Shown piece after piece: positions 1 through 6,863 of a DNA stretch of 31,441 bases; the stretch's first letter is position 1, and each line of letters starts with the position of its first letter. Source of the stretch: Gammaproteobacteria bacterium. Lineage in GTDB: Bacteria > Pseudomonadota > Gammaproteobacteria > Diplorickettsiales > Diplorickettsiaceae. Under the pieces are notes generated by a model. That model saw only the letters and a program-made list of their open reading frames with translations. It was not told the origin of the DNA and ran no database searches. Both the position numbers and the translations under genes were made by a program. The stretch covers positions 1 to 31,441 of the forward strand of contig JABDBU010000001.1 of NCBI GenBank assembly GCA_013288455.1, given 5' to 3'.

Positions 1-309
1 CACTGCTATAACTGTTTACTTTTTTGTATAACGAAATTTTCTATTTATTTCGATACTAAAATTTCCATTTATATCTATGATGTTAACCGCGTAAGCTGAA
101 GGAATCCTGAAGGGTACCTCTATAAATGGCTATTTTACAGGGCAATCGGGCTTAGTATATTGAGTTAAAGGTACTAATTTAATAATACGGTGATTCATAT
201 TGATGAGGTTGTAAGATTCAGGATGTAAAAATATGCTAAACGAACATTTCCTACTTTTCTGACATCGCTTATCCTTTAGGATTAAAGTTTCTTTATCGGA
301 GAAGTTGTA
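1..309. other. Region without a recognisable gene, upstream of the GNAT gene
   Basis: This AT-rich stretch has stops in all frames apart from a minus-strand reading frame (130-354) that overlaps the start of the acetyltransferase gene and has a low-complexity, Ile/Phe/Lys-rich translation typical of chance frames. I see no RNA gene or repeat. It presumably holds the promoter of the plus-strand gene at 310; I cannot single out convincing -35/-10 elements. Confidence 0.4.
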
Positions 310-951
310 ATGCCAAGATCTGAAATTAATTTTGAATATGATAAAGATAATCATTTAACTGTAATTATTGGAACAGAACGGCTGGATATGTGTTCCGTAG
401 CCACGTCCGATCTTGATAATTATAAGCACTTGCTAGGCAAAGCGGAAAATATGGTTAAGTATACATATGGAAAACCTTATGACGCGCAGAAAACTCAAGA
501 GTGTGTAGATACTTGGGCAAAACGATGGGAGCAGGATAATCCTTTCAGTTCGTTCGTGGTTTCTAAAAATGATACTGAGGAATTTATTGGCACTGTCGTA
601 TTAGGTCATACGCAGCGACCAGGTAGTTCTGAGCTAGCATATATTTTTGATCACAAATTTTGGGGCCAAGGATATGGTAAAGAATCTGTTGTTGCTATTG
701 TAAAAGAATATGCACCTGCATTAGTTAAAAAGGATTATAGAATTTTAGGAAATACTTTCACCTCTATCGAGGCCACTACTCGCCCAGATAACGAAGCCTC
801 TGTTAAGGTGTTAGAAGCCGCTGGAATGAGAAAGATTAGCGAACATGAGAAGTTTGGCCATAATCGATACAATTTTTTTGTCACTTTGGATGAGTTGATG
901 CAGCCGCAAGCTGATGTTGCAAGCAAAAATCTACAGTTTGTTGCGCCTTAA
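310..951 (+). CDS. GNAT family N-acetyltransferase (RimJ/RimL-like)
   Basis: A 213-residue protein of the GNAT fold, which transfers acetyl from acetyl-CoA to an amine; the substrate cannot be read from sequence. The acetyl-CoA pyrophosphate-binding loop is visible as GQGYGKES (residues 119-126). It is followed by the RimJ/RimL-type segment RPDNEASVKVLEAAGM (158-173), where NEAS and the GM turn are hallmarks. The N-terminal ~50 residues and the last ~20 are extensions outside the core domain. The ATG is preceded by GGAG at a good distance (ggagaagttgta-atg), which supports this start. The gene stands alone beside prophage debris, so it may belong to the accessory block. Family confidence is high; function is unknown. 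Confidence 0.85.
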   Translation: MPRSEINFEYDKDNHLTVIIGTERLDMCSVATSDLDNYKHLLGKAENMVKYTYGKPYDAQKTQECVDTWAKRWEQDNPFSSFVVSKNDTEEFIGTVVLGHTQRPGSSELAYIFDHKFWGQGYGKESVVAIVKEYAPALVKKDYRILGNTFTSIEATTRPDNEASVKVLEAAGMRKISEHEKFGHNRYNFFVTLDELMQPQADVASKNLQFVAP

Positions 952-1022
952 AAGATCTTGGTTGTTAGGTGATAAAAATTACTAAAGTTGTCCAATAAAA
1001 ACAAAGGGGCCCCTATTAATAG

Positions 1023-1139
1023 TTTGTTACGTGGTGGTCATCATTAGACATGGTTGAATGCTACGCACATTTAAGCAGCACTCAACTCCGAAATGCAGCA
1101 GAGTGGGTAGCTGGTACAAAATTGGTACATTCATCATAA
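1023..1139 (+). pseudogene. Integrase (tyrosine recombinase) C-terminal remnant
   Basis: The frame opened by the stop at 1020-1022 encodes ~38 residues containing WWSSLDMVECYAHLSS, then TQLRNAAEWVAG and a stop at 1137-1139. This matches the conserved end of phage-type tyrosine recombinases, where WSSLxMVxRYAHLS contains the nucleophilic tyrosine (here in CYAHL). The rest of the integrase, including the other catalytic Arg/His residues, is not present upstream because the acetyltransferase gene ends at 951. It is therefore a 3' fragment of a decayed integrase. It lies ~65 bases upstream of a tRNA gene, the usual neighbourhood for an integrase. The identification rests on motif recognition over a short stretch. 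Confidence 0.7.
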
Positions 1140-1156
1140 GAAGGTAGAAAGTTAAA

Positions 1157-1185
1157 TTGCTAACTGTGCTTAAATTGATTACAAT
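1157..1185 (+). promoter_or_regulatory. sigma70-type promoter of tRNA(CAU)
   Basis: TTGCTA (1157-1162), a 17-base spacer and TACAAT (1180-1185) lie 20 bases before the tRNA 5' end. Spacing is optimal, and the promoter resembles that of tRNA-Lys at 8827-8855 in both hexamers and in part of the spacer (taaattga). A GC-rich segment follows the -10, as in many stringently controlled stable-RNA promoters. Confidence 0.7.
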
Positions 1186-1205
1186 TCAAGGCCCTTTTTG
1201 ATACA

Positions 1206-1279
<74 letters not shown>

Positions 1280-1310
1280 CTAGATTTTCGCCTAAAATCA
1301 AACACTTAAA

Positions 1311-1700
1311 TCACTCGTAAAAATCCGAGTCACTAAAGATGGCATTGATCTTGATATAATTCGTTAAGCGTGCCGCGGCCATGCCGTGTAATTTGGAGTG
1401 ATTAACAATCTTGTCAAAGTTGTATAAGGTCTTCTCGCCACCATCAATGACGGTTTTTAAATGGTAATCATTGGTAGGAACTTGCACATTAGTTTCATTA
1501 ACAGGAGTGACAAAAATATCTGTAGGCGCAAAGTTGGTCTGTACCATTTCTACCAGATCAGACACGGGAACATTTCAATTCGTACCACGCAGGCCATGTC
1601 GTTCTTCAATGATATCTTGCAGCTTGAAACGATTTTGGTATTGCAGTGTCATCTGCGTATCAAACAACCGACTTGCAGCTTCTAAATTAATTTTAGACAT
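1311..1700 (-). pseudogene. Phage major capsid protein remnant with in-frame stop
   Basis: Reading the minus strand from the ATG at 1700 gives MSKINLEAASRLFDTQM, a 41-codon stretch, an in-frame TGA (1575-1577), and then the same frame continues for 87 more codons to a stop at 1311-1313. The joined translation has the layout of the N-terminal third of podovirus-type major capsid proteins: a helix with YQ, a basic segment ending in GLRGTN, a T-D-x-x-VTPVNETNV stretch, and a segment placing an aromatic just before FDKIVNHSKL. Such capsids run to ~300 or more residues, so the gene is also truncated at its 3' end close to the tRNA. I read it as a dead prophage gene. The family call is from pattern memory, without a search. 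Confidence 0.6.
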
Positions 1701-1750
1701 CATATCCGAAAAACTAATATTACCTTAATATTGCCTTCAGTTTTTTCTAG

Positions 1751-2341
1751 CATATTCACGAATTTCTTCTAGTAGAAGTATCCTTATTCTCAGTTCTGTT
1801 AGCTGAAAATGATAGGTTTTCTCCACTTAATGCAAGCGGTAAAGCGGGACATCCGGAGATTGTAAAGTGCTTAGCGCGTGCTTGGCTTGAGCTTGATGAG
1901 GATTTCAATGAACAAGCCTGCAGCCAATTTCTTGAACAAAAAAACCGGCATGGATTTACTCCGCTGAATGCAGCAGCAAAGGCAGCGAGTGAATTAGCTT
2001 GTTCGGTTGATAATAACAGAAAACAGGATTACACCGATGTATTGACCTATTTGCTTGTATTAGGTGCAAATCCTGATATACCGAATAAGAGAGGATATAC
2101 GGCAAGACAAAACTTTCCTTCTTATGATTCCTGGGATTCCTGGCCGCCGCGGCTGCTTGAAAATGCGGAAGATTCTGAGAAAAATGAATTTAAGCCGTAT
2201 CTATCTAGCGTGTCGCGTCATGAGAAGTCTTGGTTTTTTAGGCCTGTTCCTTCTGCTAAACCTTTTCATTCTATCGGACATCACCATACTATCAGACATC
2301 ACCATAGATCTCGACATACTACTATGCACTATGCGCACTAA
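1751..2341 (+). pseudogene. Ankyrin-repeat protein, 5'-truncated remnant
   Basis: The frame is open from just after a TAG at 1748-1750 to the stop at 2339-2341 but has no upstream ATG with a ribosome site; the first usable codons are internal. The translation contains ankyrin-repeat signatures: FSPLNASGKAGHPEIVKCLA, then HGFTPLNAAAKAAS, then YLLVLGANPDIPNKRGYTA. Ankyrin proteins are frequent effectors in Legionellales and other intracellular bacteria. The start of the protein is missing, and the left edge abuts the capsid remnant on the other strand, suggesting a rearrangement joint near 1740. The C-terminus is unusual: a His-rich tail encoded by an 18-bp tandem repeat. A TTG start at 2042 would give a 99-residue product, but that would discard most of the repeats. 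Confidence 0.6.
2271..2324 (+). repeat. 18-bp tandem repeat, about three copies
   Basis: CTATCGGACATCACCATA (2271-2288) is followed directly by CTATCAGACATCACCATA (2289-2306), differing at one base, then by a third, degenerate copy (2307-2324). In the ankyrin-remnant frame it encodes His-rich repeats (HHH-TIR-HHH-RSRH). Confidence 0.75.
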
Positions 2342-2467
2342 GTTGATATCGCGCCGGTTAATTTCATTACAAGCGGTTAACGCTTTGTTCCAAACGTGAT
2401 ACACCTCATTTTTAGAAGCATTTAAATAAATGCGTGACGCCTGGTTCAAAGCGCCCTTAATTTTATT
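2335..2467 (-). pseudogene. Unidentified coding-like fragment
   Basis: On the minus strand, after a TAG at 2468-2470, the frame reads NKIKGALNQASRIYLNASKN and then EVYHVWNKALTACNEINRRD. This is balanced, amphipathic, protein-like sequence, unlike chance frames in this AT-rich DNA. It then runs into the His-repeat region, where the composition becomes repetitive and unconvincing. I do not recognise the family. Its strand matches the capsid remnant, so it may be another piece of the same decayed prophage, cut off from it by the ankyrin fragment. It has no start codon with a ribosome site. Confidence 0.35.
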
Positions 2468-2531
2468 CTAAGCTTTACTGTGTATTCTACAAACTGCAAG
2501 AGTAAATGCTCTAAAAACGGAGGAAAGCTGC

Positions 2532-5033
2532 ATGCCAAATTCATACACCTATCTTAGAAGAGTAGCTGGCGATAAATCAGAAAATGAAATGCGGGCCGCC
2601 TTGTTTACCCTGCAAGAAAAAGAAAGTATCACTTTAAAATGTGGCCTAGAAATAGAATTTCAGCTAACTACAAACACACGATCAGGCCTTACAGACGAAG
2701 GAAGAAGTATCTTACTTGCTCATAAAAAGCAAGCTATATTGTCCAAATTACAGGCCACAGTGATGGAACCACATGAGCTAGTGCAAAAGCAGAAAGCGGT
2801 GAACTCATTTTCACTCCAAGATGTCTGTTTGTACGAAATTTATAATGATCCGCGGTTGAAACCCTACTTGATCCCTTCTTTTGGCAAGGAGTGTTATGAT
2901 GGCCATGACAACAACGAAAATTGTGAAGTGAGAACCCAACCTGTTGATCAGGCAGAAATCATAGCACGTTTAGATGAGGCGCTAACAGTTATTGCGCAGT
3001 GGGTTAGATTTTTTGGTTTAGATATTTCCCCGAAGTACGGTTTTCAATTCCAAGCAAATATCAGTTTTCACGACGCAAAAACCGGTCAAAATTTGTTATT
3101 GGCATACGATGCGCTAACTCCAAAAAGGCAGTTTGAAGTTAGGCGATATATTGGAAGACTTTACTCAAACTTAGCTTCTTACTTAATAACTGTTCGTAGA
3201 TTTCATAACCATTATAATCTGACTGTTAGTCGAGAAGGAACCTTTAGGTCCGCCCCAGGCAGAATCGAAATAAGAAAATTTTCTGACCTGCGTTGTGCCC
3301 GTTCAGAGCAGTTTTTTTTCCTACTTCCATTACTGGCATTAATCCCCAGTGCTTTAACAAATGCAGATCACGACGATCAATTTGGCGAAAAAATAGTCCA
3401 TGTTGCTAATCAACTCCGGGTTAGTTTTACAGAAATAAGCCAAAAATATACGGTTATGCGTTTATTGGATTCAGCGCTACTCAATAATACGCATAGTCAG
3501 CGAGCTAAGCTGTACTTTGATGTTTCATGGGTATGGAAGCCAAGTATGGACCGAAGTCATACAATACATTTAGTTAGGCCAAGAGATTTATATAGCGCAG
3601 CGGAAAACATAAGCGTAATGTTTCCAGATGAAGTGGAAGAGGTAACAGTGCTTGCTCAAACCTTTTTCTTAAACAAAAATTTTGTAATAGCATTGTGGAT
3701 TTTAAAACATCATGTTGAGACGAATCCAACTGCCCTACCTACTGAAGCAATGACTTTCGAACAATTTTTTCTTCATGTCGAGCAGTGGGATGTCTGGAAC
3801 ACTATGTTACAACTTAATGCGCATATCATATCTTTTTTTGCTTCCGTTGAAGTTGAAAATCAGCAATTATATTTTCCAAATGTAAAAACAGAAAGTACTC
3901 CTATGGAGTGCAACTACGAGCTCCCTATCATTTTTCCTATCCCACAACTCGACGGAATAAAAGTATTTCGGTCACTTTATGAACTATACATGTCGAACCT
4001 TTACCTGGATGAGAGGCAAATTATTACTAAATTCGATATCGATAGTAGCGAATTCCAGCAGTGGCTAGCGGATAAAAAAAATGCATTAATAGATACCCCC
4101 TTAGCAGAGAGTAGTTCTCCACATAAAGGTTTAATGCAGCATCCACAACAGCAGTTGTTGTTGGATGGTTACATTTATGAGCTTATCTTAGCTGTTGTGA
4201 TGCATACTCGCATGGTTGGCCATCTTCCTCCGCAACTACGAAAACAACAGGTACAGGCTGTACATGAGCGAGCTCTACATATGTTAAATGACCGTGCCCC
4301 ATTTATACATCTTACTTCTTTACAAGAGTGCAACACACAACTAAATGAAAAAAGTAGAGCATTCCTTGCTCAGTCAAAGTTACTGCATCCAGATCCAGAA
4401 ATTTACCGTCAAGTTATTGAAAAAAAACTTGATATACAATTACGTGACGACCTTTTTACTATTTCGCAGGAGCGTGTACAAGATATAAAAGACAAAGTGC
4501 AATACAGTAGAGTTCAAACAAGTTTTTTCGTTGACAAGATAAATTCCACTTTGTTATTGAAGCAGCGGCATCCGAGCACATATGATTTTACTGAAGCGTG
4601 TACTGCTGCCTTTGTAGCAGGTGGTGAAACCGAGGTTGCATATAAGAGCACGTCGAGGCAAATATGGGACATTACGCAGTACTCTGCTGCCAGAAAGGAA
4701 AAATACAAGCATTTTTATGATCGGTGGGACAAAGAAGCAAAGGTCCGTTTTAAACAGACAGCTCGAACTAAACCCTTTAAAATTGGGTTATTTAACAGTA
4801 TCACTGCAGAAACATTCAACCGTCTTCCAACAATTGACCAAGCTTCAGAAATCAACTGGATTTTCTATGATGCAAATACGCGTGCTCTTGCTCAGAATGG
4901 CGTTGTCCACCGAGAAAGTATTACTTCACAGGATGATAGTTTTGTAAGTAAGAAATCTGAAAAAAATTCAATAAGAAGCCTGGATTATCTTGACCTCGCA
5001 AACTGGAAGGCAACTTCAATCAATGCTTTATAG
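2532..5033 (+). CDS. Putative amidoligase / carboxylate-amine ligase fold protein
   Basis: An 833-residue protein I cannot name. Its first third carries the sparse signature of the glutamine synthetase / glutamate-cysteine ligase superfamily: GLEIEF (residues 38-43, paired metal-binding acids on the first strand), ENCEVRTQP (129-137), FQFQANISF (171-179, the position of the H-x-H/N-x-S strand) and GRIEIR (243-248, the R-x-E-x-R strand). Order and spacing fit that fold. If active it would join a carboxylate to an amine with ATP, possibly as a peptide-tagging enzyme. Residues ~300-833 are mostly helical with no motif I know. There is no signal peptide, and the hydrophobic run at 261-275 looks like a buried helix. 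GGAGG stands nine bases before the ATG, a strong ribosome site. It probably forms an operon with the GGDEF-like gene 36 bases downstream. Function is inferred from fold motifs only. Confidence 0.6.
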   Translation: MPNSYTYLRRVAGDKSENEMRAALFTLQEKESITLKCGLEIEFQLTTNTRSGLTDEGRSILLAHKKQAILSKLQATVMEPHELVQKQKAVNSFSLQDVCLYEIYNDPRLKPYLIPSFGKECYDGHDNNENCEVRTQPVDQAEIIARLDEALTVIAQWVRFFGLDISPKYGFQFQANISFHDAKTGQNLLLAYDALTPKRQFEVRRYIGRLYSNLASYLITVRRFHNHYNLTVSREGTFRSAPGRIEIRKFSDLRCARSEQFFFLLPLLALIPSALTNADHDDQFGEKIVHVANQLRVSFTEISQKYTVMRLLDSALLNNTHSQRAKLYFDVSWVWKPSMDRSHTIHLVRPRDLYSAAENISVMFPDEVEEVTVLAQTFFLNKNFVIALWILKHHVETNPTALPTEAMTFEQFFLHVEQWDVWNTMLQLNAHIISFFASVEVENQQLYFPNVKTESTPMECNYELPIIFPIPQLDGIKVFRSLYELYMSNLYLDERQIITKFDIDSSEFQQWLADKKNALIDTPLAESSSPHKGLMQHPQQQLLLDGYIYELILAVVMHTRMVGHLPPQLRKQQVQAVHERALHMLNDRAPFIHLTSLQECNTQLNEKSRAFLAQSKLLHPDPEIYRQVIEKKLDIQLRDDLFTISQERVQDIKDKVQYSRVQTSFFVDKINSTLLLKQRHPSTYDFTEACTAAFVAGGETEVAYKSTSRQIWDITQYSAARKEKYKHFYDRWDKEAKVRFKQTARTKPFKIGLFNSITAETFNRLPTIDQASEINWIFYDANTRALAQNGVVHRESITSQDDSFVSKKSEKNSIRSLDYLDLANWKATSINAL

Positions 5034-5069
5034 GTGTTAGCTTGCAGCACAAAAAAAAATTAGAAATTT

Positions 5070-6749
5070 ATGCCAGAAATTACCGAAGACCATATAAAAA
5101 CTTTATTTTTCTCTCGTCCTTTCCTTGAAAGAACTATCACTTTATCGCCATTTCATGGCTTTCTATCGCTATTGGCTTTATTTATAATTAAATATAAATT
5201 TAATTATAAACATTTATCGATGTTTTTCATGATGCTGCATACTGGAATACTATTTTACTGCAGCAAACATAATGAAAAAAGAGTTAAAAGTTATAATCGA
5301 GTCGAGCAATATTTTGCACATCAAGCCCTCTTAGCACAACTTAAAGCAATGGAAAGAACTCATTTATATGGGTTTTGCCAACTTTCTGACCTAGATGAGT
5401 GTAAAAATACACCAGTGACGCGAGAAGAGGGTATTTTTATTGGTATGGCTAAACGTATTGATCAATTAGAGATATGTGATATAGCGAGTACAAAGGAGCT
5501 CTATAACCAGCACTACGGTAGATTCTTTCATTTTTGTTATCACTTCTTGCCACTGAAGGTTTTTAATTACTTATGTAGGTTGGTTGGAAAGCCTATCCTT
5601 CTCTCGATAAACTACATGGGCGGTGATGATTCTTTTTCTATCCTCCTGTCCTCTAATAAGAAAATCGCGGGGGAAGCTATAAGTACTTTTTGCGACAATA
5701 AGCGCCGTCAGTTCCATACAGAAAACAGAAGTAAAAGTTTTGGCACCTATACTTCCGTAACATTGCCGTATCAGCCTGACAAGCCTTTTTATGCCAATGC
5801 AAATATCGCGATGTCATGCCTATCGTTCCTAAAATCAAATAAAAAGAAAGGGAAAAACTATTGTTGTCTACAACCAACTGGGTTGTTGCATAACAATAGT
5901 TTTTCAGAAAATGAAACTCTGGTTTTTACAGGGGAAACTCTTTCACTGCACGCTTGTTTTCGGAAAGTCATTCCTGTTCCTCTGCTTACTTATCCATTCT
6001 TTTTATTTCTTTATTACTGTCTTTTAGGAGCTAGGGGGAAATTTGACAATTTTTTTATACAAGGATCCGTGGTTTTTATCACCAATACACTACTGGTTAT
6101 GTTATCCAATCGTCATGCAGCGATTTCTACTTCTGAATCTAACCGCTGTAAAAAATATTATGCCTTCACTAAAAGTATAAAATGCCAAAGTAGTAGTGGC
6201 GAACAACAGTATGCATTTGGCACTTTATTTGATTTAGATCGCTGTAAACAGACGCTAGACAAAGAATCAGGTTATTCTAAAGTTGACTTACGCATTCTTT
6301 TTTTTACGTTAATCCTGCGAACAGCTATAAACAATGAACAACGTAAACACCTTGGTTTATGTTATAATTTGCAAGCATTTTTTTCTCGATCAACGCTCAA
6401 TTTTTTAAATGATAAAACACTAAAAATAAGCGTATTGATGGGGGGTGATGAAGTGTTCTTACTAGTGAGATCTAATGATTTGCATTTTGCCAATGAAGTG
6501 AATTGTAGGATTTATCAAGATGTTCGAAATAAACATGCAAGAATAAAGGGAGATACTTATACCTCTATCAGCATGCCTTACAATCTTGAAAAATCTCATG
6601 CTGAAAATAGCCTTGGCTACTCACAATCTCTACAGCGATATAAACAGATGGAAAGAGGTAAAGATTATCGGCAGGAACAATTTTTTGACAAAAATGATCG
6701 TTCCTCAACGTTTCAAACACAGCCGGTCCGCACGGCTTTTCGTAACTGA
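5070..6749 (+). CDS. Membrane protein with duplicated 2TM + GGDEF/palm-like domain
   Basis: A 559-residue protein built from two copies of one unit. Unit A has two hydrophobic helices (~25-41, ~48-65), SDLDECK (106-112), MGGDDSF (183-189), TYTSVTLPY (226-234) and GKNY (261-264). Unit B has helices (~300-320, ~328-346), FDLDRCK (387-393), MGGDEVF (457-463), TYTSISMPY (496-504) and GKDY (530-533). Each matched element is offset by ~270-280 residues. DLDxxK, GGD(D/E) and the closing GKxY correspond to the DLDxFK, GGDEF and GRxR parts of diguanylate cyclases; GGDD is also the Cas10/minimal-polymerase form. The metal-binding acids are kept in both halves, so nucleotide cyclase or oligonucleotide synthase activity at the membrane is plausible but unproven. 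No ribosome site is obvious at this ATG, so translation may be coupled to the upstream gene. It could instead be a degenerate, non-catalytic nucleotide sensor. Confidence 0.7.
   Translation: MPEITEDHIKTLFFSRPFLERTITLSPFHGFLSLLALFIIKYKFNYKHLSMFFMMLHTGILFYCSKHNEKRVKSYNRVEQYFAHQALLAQLKAMERTHLYGFCQLSDLDECKNTPVTREEGIFIGMAKRIDQLEICDIASTKELYNQHYGRFFHFCYHFLPLKVFNYLCRLVGKPILLSINYMGGDDSFSILLSSNKKIAGEAISTFCDNKRRQFHTENRSKSFGTYTSVTLPYQPDKPFYANANIAMSCLSFLKSNKKKGKNYCCLQPTGLLHNNSFSENETLVFTGETLSLHACFRKVIPVPLLTYPFFLFLYYCLLGARGKFDNFFIQGSVVFITNTLLVMLSNRHAAISTSESNRCKKYYAFTKSIKCQSSSGEQQYAFGTLFDLDRCKQTLDKESGYSKVDLRILFFTLILRTAINNEQRKHLGLCYNLQAFFSRSTLNFLNDKTLKISVLMGGDEVFLLVRSNDLHFANEVNCRIYQDVRNKHARIKGDTYTSISMPYNLEKSHAENSLGYSQSLQRYKQMERGKDYRQEQFFDKNDRSSTFQTQPVRTAFRN
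6721..6740 (+). terminator. Possible weak rho-independent terminator
   Basis: AGCCG-GTCCGCA-CGGCT followed by TTT forms a 5-bp GC-rich hairpin with a short U tract. It lies within the last codons of the GGDEF-like gene rather than after its stop, which is unusual, so it may be chance. Confidence 0.35.
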
Positions 6750-6765
6750 TGATCAAAGTCATAGG

Positions 6766-6780
6766 TATTTAGTCCCATGG
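6766..6780. repeat. 15-bp direct repeat, copy 1
   Basis: TATTTAGTCCCATGG occurs here and again, identically and in the same orientation, at 8689-8703. The two copies bracket the ABC transporter gene. This may be an insertion or recombination joint. Confidence 0.7.
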
Positions 6781-6863
6781 GGTAGGTTCACTGCGTGGTC
6801 TAATTTTGGGGGAGTACTATGGCAACCCTCTCCCCTCATTGCCCGATTGATTGCCCTGCCCAT

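Noticed and set aside
130..354. Minus-strand 74-codon frame
   Set aside because: It overlaps the start of the GNAT gene, has no ribosome site and a low-complexity translation.
1004..1011. GGGGCCCC palindrome before the integrase remnant
   Set aside because: Eight bases only, with no paired site or promoter around it.
1461..1728. Two plus-strand frames opposite the capsid remnant
   Set aside because: They are antisense shadows of the minus-strand pseudogene, which has the protein-like sequence.
2064..2399. Plus-strand 111-codon frame
   Set aside because: It is out of frame with the ankyrin remnant and its translation is Leu/Ile-rich with no domain.
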